From Akanthomyces muscarius (Eukaryota > Ascomycota > Sordariomycetes > Hypocreales > Cordycipitaceae), in NCBI RefSeq assembly GCF_028009165.1, contig NC_079244.1, positions 1,054,001-1,118,000 on the forward strand: a stretch of 64,000 nt of DNA. The letters run 5' to 3'. Position 1 is the first letter of the stretch; each line of letters opens with the position of its first letter. The position numbers were made by a program, and so were the translations under genes. This document shows, one piece after another, positions 1 through 12,322 of the stretch. Under the pieces are notes generated by a model, which was given only the letters and a program-made list of their open reading frames with translations, was not told the DNA's origin and made no database searches.

Positions 1-2964
1 CTATCAGAGTGTGAATCATGTAGCTGTTAGTTGAGCTCAGTCGGTATTGGTTCCCGTTGATGGCCGCATGGATTGTATCTATACATGCACGAATCCCCCT
101 GCGCCTGGGTTGTGTCGGAGAGAAGTCGGGCAGTGCAAGTGGGAGTTGTTTTCTGGTTTGTAGCTCAACCGCGGGCCGACAGCTGGCAGCTGGCAGCTGC
201 CCACACCACATGCGACATTGAGCCAGCAAACGGCCGGCATCGCATCGCATAGACATGCCTTGTGGGCTTCCGATTAAACTCGGACGCAAGTCCCATTTTC
301 TACAGTTGAGTCTCGTGCATCGATACGGAAATTGGCCGCTCGGGGTGAAGAGGATTTCTGCAGCAAAACTAATGCCATGCCCGCCTCTAGTGTCCCGTCA
401 CCCCAGTCAGATGTTGCTTCAATACGCGGAACACGCGCGAGCTGTTCCGCCGTCGAGTCGTAGGCAAGTTGTGCATGCAACTAGCTGCACACTCAGAAGA
501 ATTCTTAATAATACTCCATGGTCAAAATTCGTTTACTGGCATTGTTAGGGCAACACGACGCCGGCCATTCGTCTCCACCGCCACCGGCGCGCCTCTGCAA
601 GTCGGATGGCACCAACATCTGCACGCAATGCGGAGCAGGCACTGGGCTGGCCCGACAGCAGGCCCGCCTCTCAGGGCATAGTCGCCATCCAGAAAGTTGG
701 GATCACCAAAGCTTGGTTGCAGCACTAGCCGTCGTGCATGGATATGTTTGTCGAGGCATACCATCTGCCGGCCGGTGTTGCGGTCGTCTGGATTGCCATT
801 TTGAGAACAGTAGCTCCCGCACCTTCACGCTAGTGCTAGTACAGTATGTGAACAAGGTTGCCATACTTCAGCTAACACGCGCAGAGGGAGGACAAGACTG
901 TAACCGAAAGCTGTGATGCAAACTTTTAAGCCTGACACGACGCAGGCCGTCTATCGAAGCAAGGCTAATGCAACATCGCTGGTGCGGCACGGATCTCTTG
1001 TACGACACACTCCCCATGGGAACACCCTGTCGCAACTTTCCCGCCGGCCGGTTTGATTGCTTGGTTGTGCGTGAGGGCCAGGTTCCCAAACAGGCAACTG
1101 TCCGCCCTGCATCCCGCCACGGCCGTCTGGAGGTGCAGGGGAAGCCTGCTGGATAGTGGGCGAGCTGCAGTTCAGGGCCACAGGCAAGCTTGCCCTGCTG
1201 CCTTGGAGTTATCTTTGGACGTCTGTCGGGTTCAACACGGCTGGCAATTCTTCTGAGTACGGGGGTTAACTTAGTGGCAGTGGGCTTGTCGGTAACCAGC
1301 AAGACAGGACTAGTGCCCGCTAATAGAGCTGTAGCTTTCGGCGGCTAGGCTATTAAATGGTGCTAAAGCTGAGCCCTGGGCCGTGGGGGGTATTCTCTTG
1401 GCCCAACATGCCAGGGATATGCCTGCTAGTGTTGGCGGATATCGCTGGCCAGCAAAGAGCTTTATCCTGGCCCATGGTTGTGAGTGGACAGCAAGCCAGC
1501 CAGTCGAGACAAGAGTGCAGAGGCACGGATGGGGATTGGAGAAATATGTCTCCAGCCTCAACCAGACTTGACAAAGAGAAACGGCGCCGAGACTCCACAG
1601 GGCGGCTTGGAGAAACGACAAGTGTTATTCTCATAAACCAGGAGAGCAACCAGGTTGCCAGGACAGGCGAGCATCAACGGTGGATGGAGTCGATTGAGGT
1701 GCTTCTGCAAGCCCTGTGCAAGCCACACACAGGGCCGTGGAGTGCGTATTTTGGGCGTCAAGGGTTCCTTTGAGCAGTATCTTTGGTGCTGACTTACCTA
1801 GCAACGCAACTTGCGAATCTAGTCTGATAGCAACCTGGAGATATTGGCGAAGAAGCTAAAGGCATTGTCTACAGCACTAGGTAGGTAGGTACCTAGCCCA
1901 CGGGTAAGGTAGGCTACCACTAACCTGAAACGCAGCCTGGCAGCTGGACGACGCCGGAGACCCGTCTTGTAGCACGGTGCCGGATTGCTCGCCGGCGTGG
2001 CACGCGGGAATACATGTATTTGGAAGGGGCGCCAAAAATTCATGATTTGTATTTCCGCCTTGGAACCAATATATTTCATATTGATTTGGTGCAGCTTGTG
2101 GTGCTACAATGACTGTGGACGCTTGCCCTGGCCGGCACAGCACTGCCCGTCCATCCACCATTGTACCCTTTGCGCTGTTGCTGCTCGGTCACTCGTCGCC
2201 GTCGGGCCATCCGCTCCCACATCCACATCACACCTAATCCATCCCCTCATCCCCTCATCCATCCGTCCACCCCCCTCCGCCCTCCGCCCTCCTGCCAACT
2301 GTTGCTTCTCTTCGTCTGGTCTACCTTCGTGCCGCCGCAGCCCAGCTCACAGACTCGCCGTGCCTCGATACGGCTGTAGCAGCAAACAAGTATCACCGTC
2401 CTTGGCCACACGCCGGCGCGCCGCATCCAGCCGTCCAGCTCGCAGCCACCAAGGACAAGCATCACCACTTGCGACTCGGGACGTTGTCACCACCACCGCC
2501 CAGGGAACTATCTCGCCCCACCCCCCACCTGGCAGCGTCGCAGACGCCCAGACGCCCTTGAGGCTCGCCAGATCTCGGGGCCAAACCTGCACGCCGCTGC
2601 ACCGCACCGCACCGGTTGACAGAGGGTGTCCCATAGTACAACCTAGCCCAAAACATACTTGCGTAGGTACCGAGCTAGGATCCTCGCCGACCCTTGCCGT
2701 CGAAATGTCCATAAAGTAAGCTCTTTCGTTGCTCGTCCCCGTTTCCTCCTTCTTCATCTCTCGCCTGCCCACCACAGACCGCGCTGCCTTGGACGCCTCC
2801 CAGCTACCTCTACGTCGCTGCCTCCCTCGTTGCGTCGACGCAAATTCTTTCCTCTTTCCCGCCGTCGACGCCAATAATCCTCTACTCCATCTCCGCCTCG
2901 CTCCTTGATTGCCTTTCGACGCCCCGATACATCCTCATGGAGCCATGGGCTCCGGTCCTGGCCT
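1..2964. other. Intergenic region, no gene recognised
   Basis: No reading frame here shows a recognisable protein family or a plausible exon-intron chain. The last 700 bases are pyrimidine-rich on the + strand (about 2210-2360 and 2720-2900), the usual look of a fungal promoter and 5' leader, and presumably serve the GRAM-domain gene that follows. A GGTAGGTACCTAG-type motif occurs near 1880-1900. Confidence 0.5.
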
Positions 2965-2968
2965 ATGA
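2945..2968 (+). promoter_or_regulatory. Upstream ORF overlapping the WBP2-like start codons
   Basis: An ATG at 2945 opens a 7-codon ORF whose TGA (2966-2968) overlaps both main ATGs (2965 and 2968). Another ATG at 2937 opens a 15-codon ORF ending just beyond. A termination codon overlapping a start codon is a layout that can permit reinitiation, so translation of the gene may be tuned here. This depends on transcription starting upstream of 2937, which the sequence cannot show. Confidence 0.4.
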
Positions 2969-3801
2969 TGGACAACCCTCATGACTACCTCATCTCCTCG
3001 CCTGCTCCGCCTCGGCCGATAAACCCTGACAATGCGCACAGTTGGGTCATGCTCAACGAGAGCGGCTTCGTCAAGCTCGCAAACGAACGCATCCTCCTCA
3101 AACTCGACTCCAGAATCTCATGCGACCTCTCCGTCCCTCAGGAGCTGCGGGCCACCGGCGCGCAATTCCATCGCAAAAGTGACAAGGGCACCTTGTTCCT
3201 GACAAACAAAAGAGTACGTAATACCGTCTCTATCGTTGCAATTACATGGTGCATCAACTAACAGCTCCTCCGGTAGATTGTCTACCTGCCGACCAAAGCA
3301 ACGCAAGAACCAAAATTCGAGTCTTTCAGCGCCCCCATCCTCAAATTCCAAGATTCATCAACATCCTCGTCAATGTGGTGGGGTTGGGTATGGAAATCAG
3401 ACTGCATTCCGGTCTCCGGTGGCGGGATACCACCAGACCTACCCCGAGTCGAAGTCAAATTTACCTTTTCCGACGGTGGCATGATGGAGTTTAACGACGC
3501 CTATATCCGGCTACGCGAGAGACTTTTCCAATTCCAAGAGATGCGCCGAGAAATGGGGCCCGGCGCAGACATCCCGGACGAACCCTTGCCCGCATATGAA
3601 GCTGCTGGCTCTGCTCAGCAATCAACTGCCGGCACGTTAGGCGTCCCCGGTCCCGGCCACACTCGATCAGAAAGCTCATCAAGCCTCCGCGCACCCGACG
3701 GGCCCCCTCCCGACTATAACGAGGCGCAGGCTCAACAGCTTAGCAACCGACTGGAGGATCACATTCGAGACGGAGTCAATAGAGGAGAAAACGATCTGTA
3801 A
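2965..3801 (+). CDS. WBP2-like GRAM-domain protein with C-terminal PPxY motif
   Basis: The coding sequence joins 2965-3213 and 3277-3801 and gives 257 aa. The 63-nt intron has a GTACGT donor, a CTAAC branch site and a TAG acceptor. The first 180 residues match the GRAM/WBP2 fold of fungal homologues: FLTNKR, then IVYLPTKA across the splice, then a PVSGGGIPPDLP segment and an R-L-RERL helix. The C-terminal third is Pro/Ser-rich and carries PPPDYNEAQ, a PPxY motif of the kind bound by WW domains. WBP2 proteins are phosphoinositide-binding adaptors that recruit WW-domain ubiquitin ligases and coactivators; that role is inferred from the family. Two ATGs stand in tandem at 2965 and 2968 and either could start the protein. 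An upstream ORF (2945-2968) ends inside this ATGATG. Confidence 0.82.
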
Positions 3802-4365
3802 TGTGACCTCGTGGTGGCAACTGGCACGACTACACACGAACCTAGATTTGATGGCCTGAGCCACCGCTGTGGCGTTATGAGAAGAATTTTGGTACAGCAA
3901 TAAATGGCGTTGAATTTATGGCGTTTTCATTTTGCACTTATACAGAATTCATTATTACTAGTTTGCCTCCAAACGAAGTGGGCAGTTAAGCTGCTGGGTT
4001 GAGGTCCAGTTAGGCTATCGTTCACGCCACGCAGCGACGGCATCAGCATTAGCCACTCCGGCGAAGCAAATTATTTAAATTCAATTTACTGGGCCACTTC
4101 ATAAAATAAATACAAAGTCTCAACGCCTCTTGCACGTGTAAGCCGACGTCGACCTATAGACGCTAGGATGATACAGGTGCGTCATGTGACTGTCCTCGTG
4201 ACTGCACCTTCAAGCAGTGGGACCAATCAAAATGCCTCAATTCCTGACCAGTTTTCGCTCCGCGATTTTGGCCGAGAGCTCCCGACCACTTTTGATTCAA
4301 CCCAAGACTACTCCAACCGCAGCACAAAACCAATTGGCCTTTGTTGGTTTTCCAGTTCATACACC
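3802..4365. other. Intergenic region between WBP2-like gene and QCR6
   Basis: This 564-bp space holds the 3' end of the GRAM-domain gene, with AATAAA-like signals near 3899 and 4105, and the promoter of QCR6. An in-frame ATG at 4168 would extend QCR6 by 66 residues, but that extension resembles no hinge protein and is taken as leader. Confidence 0.5.
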
Positions 4366-5246
4366 ATGGGTATCTGGGACGCATTTTCCGAAATTGTCGA
4401 GGCCGTGACGCCTTGGAGCGTCGTCGAGGCTGAGGCCCCTGCCGCGGCTCCTCAGGTAAGCAGATCCCGACACCCCTTGTGACTGAGCGACAGAGCGGCG
4501 CTCCGAGGCCATTGACCCGACCGAGGGGTCGCACGCGAGCCATCACCCATCGAAGCAGCTGGAGCTGCCAATTTTTGGCCGAATGCAATGGCTTTGCTGA
4601 CGGGAGATGCAGGAGGAGGAACCCGTCGAGGAGGCCAAGGAAGAGACCAACGAGGAGGGCAACGAGGAGGCCCAGGCTGAGGACGCCGAGAAGGAGGAGG
4701 AAGAGGGTGAAGAGGGTGAGGAAGATGAGGAGGAAGAGGAGGAGGAGGAAGATGACGAAGAGGAGATTGTCGACCCCAAGGATACCCTCGAGGAAGGTCC
4801 GTGAATACTCCCCGTCTACGTCACAACGAAACATCGCATGGACAAGCGCATAATTTTTTTGCGACTCGGATACCAACGGCGATTGTTTCTGTCGACACTG
4901 CGATACTCCTTTTGAGCGATTGACATACTGACTTTGCCGTACAGAGTGCAAGCAGTCCAAGCAGTGCTCCGGCCCCAAGCACCACTTCGACGACTGCGTC
5001 GAGCGCGTCCAGCAGCAGGAGAGCGAGGGCGAGGCCAAGGAGGACTGCGTTGAGGAGTGTACGTTGCCCCGATCTCTTCCGATTCCATCCGCGATGCCGA
5101 CTTGCCGTATACCGACAAGACCAAACACCAATACTCTCTGCTGAACGCGAAGAAATTCGTTGCTAACATGAGCGTGTATAGTCTTCCACCTTGCTCACTG
5201 CGCCACCGCCTGCGCCGCCCCCAAGCTGTGGTCCAAGCTGAAATAA
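4366..5246 (+). CDS. QCR6: Cytochrome bc1 complex subunit 6 (hinge protein)
   Basis: Four exons (4366-4455, 4613-4796, 4945-5058, 5182-5246) encode 150 aa. The product is the acidic hinge subunit of mitochondrial complex III, which sits on the intermembrane side near cytochrome c1. The N-terminus MGIWDAFSEIVEAVTPW and the C-terminus EEFFHLAHCATACAAPKLW are close to fungal Qcr6. Between them lies an uninterrupted Asp/Glu-rich stretch of about 60 residues, then Cys-containing helices (ECKQSKQCSG, DDCVERV, EDCVEE) that in the family form the disulphide-stapled hairpin. Intron 2 starts with the weaker donor GTCCGT; the other donors are GTAAGC and GTACGT. Splice phases are consistent throughout. 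The acidic repeat makes length variation between strains likely. Confidence 0.93.
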
Positions 5247-6324
5247 GCTGTTCCGCACCACGAAACTACAATGCACGCGGTATTACGTTCGGCCGAAACC
5301 AAAAAAAAACAAACCAAACCGAATGACTGTTGTTTTATCCCAACTCTGATGATGTATAAAAACGGGAGCGGGAGCGAAAGTGAGGAGAGAGAGGATAGAA
5401 GCATGAGGAGGAGGAGGAGGAGGAGGAGACGAGGAAATAGAGCATGCTTTGGCATGGCCTCGTCCGTGTGTGTGTGGTCGGCCGCACGTTTATTGCTGTT
5501 GTAACAAAGGTTTTGGGCCTAGGGCAGAATTTCTTGGGAGAGCCTGCTCGGGGCTGCAGTCCTCCATGTACGACCCGAGGACTGGTTTTGTATCATACGC
5601 TTCAGCGCCTACAATAGAATTTTCTCTTGATAATGATTTATGCACCTTGGTGGCTCTGCTGGTGCAAAGGCGAGGGTGTAGCACGGCGGCAGTTTTGGCA
5701 AGTATGTGTCAAAGCCGTGCGCGCTTGGATATAAACCAAACGACACGCATGGGAAGAAGGCTATCGAGCATGTTCGGGAAGCCGAGGCATCGCATTTGAC
5801 TGTTCGTGGGTCGATTGCTGTTGCAACTCGGCACTCCGACCGATTTGCTTACCCGGGAGGCAACACATTTATAGTACCGAGGCGTGTCGTGCTGCTGAAG
5901 CACGTCGAGTGTTCCATTTTCCCATTTCCCAGGCTTGGTCTCGAAAAGATGGCGTTGGATAATGCCGTCTATGGGCAATCCCCTTGACCCAATAGTGTTG
6001 TTTCCGCAGTGTGCGCCGGGTTGTCAATAGACACACACGCAAGCCACGTCAACATGCAAACGGCAAAGGTTCGCAAGGCATGATGTCTCCCAGCCTAGGG
6101 GCCGTTGACACCGCATTTCATTTACATTCATCGCAAGGAAAGACAACGACGATGTCCATGCGAAAGATGCTACGCAAATCATATAGCAGCCACGGGGTAG
6201 GCTGGATGTGCTCTGGCTTACACTTATGCTATCTGGCTATGTATGTGATAGCATTGACAGAAGCACAAGACACGACTTTGTAACCGAAAATCTTGGAATG
6301 TACTATATGGTTCCTGAAGTTGAC

Positions 6325-6352
6325 TTCTTCTTCTTCTTCTTCTTCTTCTTCC
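6325..6352. repeat. (TTC)n microsatellite
   Basis: About nine uninterrupted TTC units in non-coding DNA. Confidence 0.9.
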
Positions 6353-9101
6353 TCTTTTCGTCAGATTCGTTCGTTGTGCCCAGGCGGCGTCCCGGCTCAG
6401 CTATATCGCGGTGGCTACAGAACCGTCCAACTTTGGGCAGCCCCAAAAACACTTTACGTCGTCCATTCCCTTCCGGTCCATTTGTATCTTGTCTGGCTTA
6501 TAATTGCGTGAAAAGCGCTGGGTTGTCGGGTGATGGGCGTGGTTGAGGGGAGCACTAAAGCGAAAGAGGTAGGCTTGAAGCAACGGTAGCCGAGGAGCGT
6601 TTTTTGGGAGCATGTCGGTCGCCAGACAACGGGAGCAGCAATAATGGCATTGTATACAACGTTGGGACTGGTTTTTTCGCCTCTTGCGCAATGAAAAGCT
6701 TGTTCTCTGCAAAAACGGACGTAAAATCCAAGAAGAGACGCACGAGATCACATTTCAAGTAGGCAGTCTAGCATTGTAGCGGTGTTTTGAGCCCTGTTAC
6801 AGAAGGAGGGCGAGTGACATACTCGGCGCATAGTTGCGCATCAAATCGACGCGAGGGGGGCAACGGAATGTATTGGAATAGAAACGACACAGGAGAAGTT
6901 TAAAGATGTATTTAGGGCAACGAGCTCGAAACTGCGCTCGCAGCGGGATGAAGTATTCATGGAATAGTAAGTTCCGCTGTAGCAGGAAGAAGAAATGCAG
7001 TAAAAAAGTGGTGAGCGGAGCCAACAGCCGGCTGGGGCACGTTTCAGCGGCCGCAGCAACTTGATTGGTATATCGTTTTAATGCCTGCTGACGAAAAGTA
7101 ATACTGAGAACAACGCGGGCGAGTCAAGAACGGTACTGGTAGTGGTGCGTACTCCGGAGTGACAGCCGGATGATTCGGGTGTCAATGCGAAAATGAAAGA
7201 GAGGCTCGAGTATAACTTTGTGAATAGAGAGACGACAGTGCGTGCTTTCTACTGTTATTCTGCTGTACAAGTGGACCCGCGGATTTATGCAGAGCCCATT
7301 TGCAGTTCGATTAGCGACTAAGCTTGGAAGGAAGACGGAGAAGCGCAATATGAAAAGAGGAAGAAAAAAGGTGGCACATTTACCAAGGTGGCATTGAAGA
7401 TTCTAGCTTGTGATGGAGGGTCCGGACAGGGGGCCGATGCAGACTCGCGAGTCGAGACATTTGAGTGATCCCTGAAGGGTCCACGTTTTTCTGCATGCTG
7501 CAGGCATTGATGGCGGCATGCCATGGGTATCTACGGAGTTACTAATGTGCATCATACAGTATTCATCGCGCTATCGATGAATTACCAGCAGACTCTAGAG
7601 CGAGAACCATGTCGACAAAATGTCACTGGAGGAAAGAGCTGAAATGAAATGTGTTAATGAGGAGGCGTTTTACAGTGGACTGAGGCTCGCGGCCGTCTTG
7701 CCTGTTGTGGGCGGTGGCGCTTTGGGCCAGGAAATGGGCAAAAAGGATGACAGATGGGACGGTGGCGCGAATTCACACTGACTGGATGGATTGGACGGAG
7801 ATTTATTGCTTGTGTTTTTTTTTTGTTTTTTTTTTATATAGATTTTGCGTTAATGCTGGACCGACGACCATTCCATGGGTTTGCGGACGTCTGTGCGGCC
7901 ATCAACTGTGCAGCATGCCGCCGCCGCCGCCGCCGCACACGTGGCAATGTTCAATCTTGGGACTACCTAGTAAATCTGTGTTGACTCGGGTTGTGACATT
8001 TTGGGCCATCTTTGCGAATTGCGCATCAGATGACGATGTAGTGAGCGGAGAATGGAAATTGAAGACAAAAAGCGAGCAACGTGGACAGCTCGCACGTCCC
8101 TTGGACAGTGGAAAAACCTTGTCGGGAGGCATCTTGATTAGCCTGATGGAGGTGGTGGTCTTGGTGGCGATGGGTTAAATGTCCGAGGTCCGCGACTCGT
8201 ATCAGCAGCACACAGACGCGAGCGATAACAGCGAGAACCTTATTATCGCAAAGGGAGCACCCAACCACCAGCACGGATAGGTAGGTACCTCTAGTAGTCG
8301 GTTGTGCATGTAGAGCCGCTCAAGCCTGCTGTCGTCTACGGATACTGCCCCCCAAGTCACCGTAGCCACCGCACAGTCCTTCTGTCTGCAAGGGACCGAG
8401 TGTCATGTGTAATCATGGGAATCCAGTGTGAGCGGCGAAAGAGGCAAGGCCATACGAACGCCAGAGGAAGGAGGCTTGCAGGCTGCAGGCTAAGCTACAG
8501 GCTGCAAAGGGTCGTGTCAAGTGCGGAACTAGGTAGTCTTGTTATTTCCTGCAACGAATCAGTTGTCAGTGTCAGTGTCAGTTCTTGCAAGGGACGGCCT
8601 CGTACGGCTGCAGGCTGGTGGCGCATCTGGGGCCGGCTCAAGTGGCTTTTCTTCTTTCTTTCTCTGGCAGGGATGGGGGGAGGAATCGCCCTGTGGCCCT
8701 ATAACTCGCCTGCCGCAGACCGCTATAGGGGACCCAGATGGCTGATTACAGGGGCCGGTGGACGCAACGTATGGGGGACGAGGGGAATTTTCAGTGGCAA
8801 CAGGCGGGTGCTACCTTGGGGCACGGGGCGGCTGGGGTTGCAGTGGTCGCGGCCACTAATGTCCCAGTAGGTATCTACTTGGTACGGGGCCGTCCAGCCT
8901 GCCAGAGGAGAATATTGATACACTTGCTGAGCTATTAACACCATCTAGCAAGACGCAAATACATGGTTTGCTGTTCTCACAACAAGTCAATTCGCGCCTT
9001 GAAGGCACAACACTGCATCGCCAATGCTGTTGCCAATATGCCTATATCGGTCTCACGATTCAACGTCTGTGTGTACAAACGCCACCACCACTGCTCGGTT
9101 C

Positions 9102-9102
<1 letters not shown>

Positions 9103-9141
<39 letters not shown>

Positions 9142-9151
9142 TAGCCAGCAA
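9103..9151. repeat. (CCAG)n microsatellite
   Basis: About eleven CCAG units, the last ones with a substitution (CTAG). The region is non-coding; the apparent ASQP peptide repeat read from it is an artefact of the repeat. Confidence 0.9.
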
Positions 9152-10463
9152 GCCTTCAAGTTGAAAGAACCCACTGTTCCTCCCTGGCAGGCACTCTTCT
9201 GCAACCCCCCTGCTCCCCGTTAAAACGGGCCATCTGCGGTGGGCTGCCTGTCAGTGGGGTCGGACCCTCTCACTCAGCGGACCTGGGGCCGCCTCTCTTT
9301 TCAGCGCAACCACATCTTGCTCTCCAACCAAGGCTCTCCGGCGAGGGCCGCTCGTTCATCAGGGACCGAGAAATACCTAACGAGAAGAAAAAAACTAGAT
9401 GCGAGTAAATCTAAATTAATGGCTCCTCCACATGGCAACCACCAAGTAGCTTGTGGGTATATTGCTGGGACCGCGCTGCCCTACCTATCTGTACACGAGT
9501 AGCCCATCTGATCAACCCCGTCTGGTCCTTCCCTCTCCCGGCCCACGCTCCATCTACAAAGGCACTGAGTAAGGTGGTCTCGTGTGCTACAAAAGACAAA
9601 CGCATCCCCTCCACCATCGCCCTCGTCCCGTCTCGAGTTTCTTTTCTTCGGCTCCGACGCATCATCATCACCCACGCCGTGTGCCAACTCGGCCACTATC
9701 CCCATCCATTTCCCGCATTCCGCGTACAGAGGCGGATAGCGAGGCGCTCGTTTGGTCTCCGACGTGTTTTGCTTGCTCCAGCATCGACACTAGCATCGCA
9801 AACGCCAGCAGCATTATCGAGCATACCTATCCTACCAGTTTTACCCCGGGTCTTTCGATTGCCTTGGCCAACTCGCTAAAGAAAGAATCCGCGCCATTGA
9901 AAAAAAAATTAAGGAGGAACCCCGGTTAGCCTGTGCTGCAAGTCGTGCAGTAGTCTCTCTGCTGCCCGCCGCCCTAAAAAAACGGTGGCCACCTGCGTTC
10001 CAAGGTTCCGAGGCTCGCAACACGAAACCTTCTTTCCTCGGCCAGCTGTTTTTACTTTTCAATTCCCCTGTTGCCAACTATTTCTACGCGTGCTCCCGAG
10101 ATAGAAGAGGAGCTCATATCAGTCGCCCCGGACTCGCTTCCCTCGGTTAGCACCACACTTCTCCAGGTCTCACCAACCACCACGACAAGAACCGGGACGA
10201 ACGCCCGCTCTCCAGCAAAAAGTACCGCCGAGTCCACGTCTCACCTGGGAAATCGCCTCCGTGCTTTTAATTCTTCGGCGCATGAGGCATTGACATAATC
10301 TTTCGCCCCATTTTGGCCTCATTTTGAAACCAACGGCCGTCCTTTTCTTTTTTGGTCCCGATCGCCAGACTTCAAGCACTCCGCAGTGCTTTCGCCGTCC
10401 CGGCTTCTTGGGCAGACCTCCCCCAAAGACACATTTACACAGCATCCTTAATCACCACACAAC

Positions 10464-11950
10464 ATGGATCACGATACCCAAAAACCCGATGGCAAGGTCG
10501 GCTCGCCTGTATATAGCGTGGGCGAGCATCCCGACACTGACAGGCGCCTGACCGACTCCTCTACCGCGACACCTGCCACCCAATATCGCACCTACAAGCG
10601 CCGCTGGTTCGGCCTCGTGCAGCTGGTGCTAATGAACATTGTTGTTTCCTGGTGTGTAAGTAACATTATATGTCCCTCTTTCCTCCTTTTGAAAAAACTT
10701 GCTGACGAAAAGAACAGTGGCTTTCATACGCCCCCGTCGCAGACAAGTCCGCCTCTTACTACGGCGTCTCCAACAACGACATCAACTGGATCAGCATCGC
10801 CTTCTTCTTCGCCTTTGTCGTCGCCGCCGTTCCCGCCATCATTGCCCTCCACCGCTCTCCGCGCATCGCCATCCTGATCTCGGCCGTCCTCATGTTCCTC
10901 GGCAACTGGATCCGCTACGCCGGCTCCAAGCACCGCTCCGGCGGCCACTACGGCTACGCCATGGGTGGCACCTTTGTCATTGGCCTCGCCCAGCCCTTTG
11001 TACTCGGCGCGCCGTCCGCGTACTCGGATCTGTGGTTCACCACCCGCGGCCGCTTGGCTGCCACCGCCGTCACGTCGCTCGCCAATCCTTTCGGCTCGGC
11101 CCTCGGCCAGCTCATCAACCCACTCTGGGTGTCGTCCGTGGGCGACATCTCCAACATGGTGCTCTACGTCGCCATCATTGCCTCGGTCGCTTGCGTGCCC
11201 GCCCTCGCCATTCCCTCCCGCCCGCCGACACCCCCCGGGCCGACCGGCGAGACGCCCAAGATTGAGCTCCGCGCCTCAGCCCGCCACGTGCTGTCGTCTC
11301 TGGAGCTCTGGCTCATGCTCATTCCCTTCTTCATCTTTGTCGGTTTCTTCAACTCGTTCAACTCGCTCCTCAACCAGATTCTCGTCCCGTACGGCTTCAC
11401 CGACGACGAGGCTGGTATCGGCGGCGCCGTCTCGATCGTCGTCGGCATCGTCTGCGCCGCCATCACCTCCCCGCTCATTGCCCGAACCCACAGCTTGATC
11501 CTCTCCATTAAGGTCCTCATCCCCATCCTCGGCCTTTCCTACCTCGTTCTGCTCTGGATGCCCGAGACACACGACGCCGCTGGCGTCGCCGGTCCCTATG
11601 TCATCATGGCTGTCCTCGGTGCCTCGAGCTTCTCCCTCGTCCCCGTCGCGCTCGAGTTTCTCACCGAGGTCAGCCATCCGCTCGGCCCCGAAGTCACCTC
11701 CACCGTCGCCTGGGCCGGCGGTCAAATCTTTGGCGCCGTATTTCTCATCATCGGCAATCACCTGGTCGATGGCGACAACGGCGACCCCCCGCACAACATG
11801 AAGCGCTACCTCATCTTCCAGGCTGTCGTCAGCATGGTCGTTGTCCCCATCCCTCTCATGCTCGGGCTTTTCGGGCGCAAGGATAAAGTCGTACTCCGCC
11901 GTTTCAAGGGTGACACGGCTGGCCGCGATCCAGCCCTCACCCCTGCTTGA
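10464..11950 (+). CDS. MFS transporter of the SLC49 (FLVCR/DIRC2-like) type
   Basis: Exons 10464-10655 and 10718-11950 encode 474 aa; the 62-nt intron has a GTAAGT donor and a CTGAC branch site. A hydrophilic N-terminus of about 45 residues leads to [15 protein letters not shown], the first membrane segment, and the rest reads as about 12 transmembrane helices split by a central loop near residue 240 ([13 protein letters not shown]). The segment [16 protein letters not shown], followed by a second helix and [10 protein letters not shown], is typical of fungal carriers related to the animal FLVCR/DIRC2 exporters. Known relatives move haem, choline or pyridoxine; the substrate here cannot be read from sequence. 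The start codon follows a long pyrimidine-rich leader and is the first good ATG. The gene is convergent with ERG27. Confidence 0.85.
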
Positions 11951-12322
11951 GAACTGTGCATTTAAGACCTGCAATGTGGGCATTTCTTCTCCGATTTTGT
12001 TGCTTGAATATACAATGCTGCGTATGTATATAATACACCTCTGATGATGCTTTTTTGGCAGACATCTTATCTTGTATGCGCTTTTCCTACTAGGAGACGT
12101 ACATGCCGACTCTTGCGCCTTAATAAAACAAACGGTGTCTGGATACTAGCTGAATGCAGAATACCCAGTAGAATGAATAATTATCACCCATCAAGACATG
12201 ACCATAGTGTTGCTTGTATTAGTTGTATTGGTATTAGTGTACTACTGGCAAGTCTAGTACTGACGCTTTTCCGCAGCCGTGTCCATGCAAAACCACTCCT
12301 TGTCCTTGAGCAGCTGGCAGCT
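11951..12322. other. Convergent intergenic region
   Basis: This 372-bp space lies between the 3' ends of the MFS gene (+) and ERG27 (-). It holds AATAAA-like sequences and no ORF of note. Confidence 0.5.

Larger units (their letters stand above)
5247..10463. other. Long intergenic region (5.2 kb), no gene recognised
   Basis: No ORF in this stretch shows family motifs or an exon chain. It contains simple repeats: (GAG)n near 5405-5430, (TTC)n at about 6325-6352, (GCC)n near 7918-7936 and (CCAG)n at about 9105-9150. The last 900 bases (about 9500-10440) are strongly C/T-rich on the + strand, as expected for the promoter and leader of the MFS gene that follows. A non-coding RNA or a long regulatory region cannot be excluded. 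Confidence 0.5.

Noticed and set aside
4168..4365. N-terminal extension of QCR6 from an upstream in-frame ATG
   Set aside because: The extension has no similarity to hinge proteins; MGIWDAFSEIVEAVTPW is the usual start.
4543..4779. Polyserine ORF on the - strand
   Set aside because: Complement of the Glu-rich stretch (GAG/GAA codons) of QCR6.
8977..9223. ASQP/WLAG repeat peptides on both strands
   Set aside because: Produced by the (CCAG)n microsatellite; no flanking coding signal.
11276..11983. Acidic 235-aa ORF on the - strand
   Set aside because: Antisense shadow of the MFS transporter.
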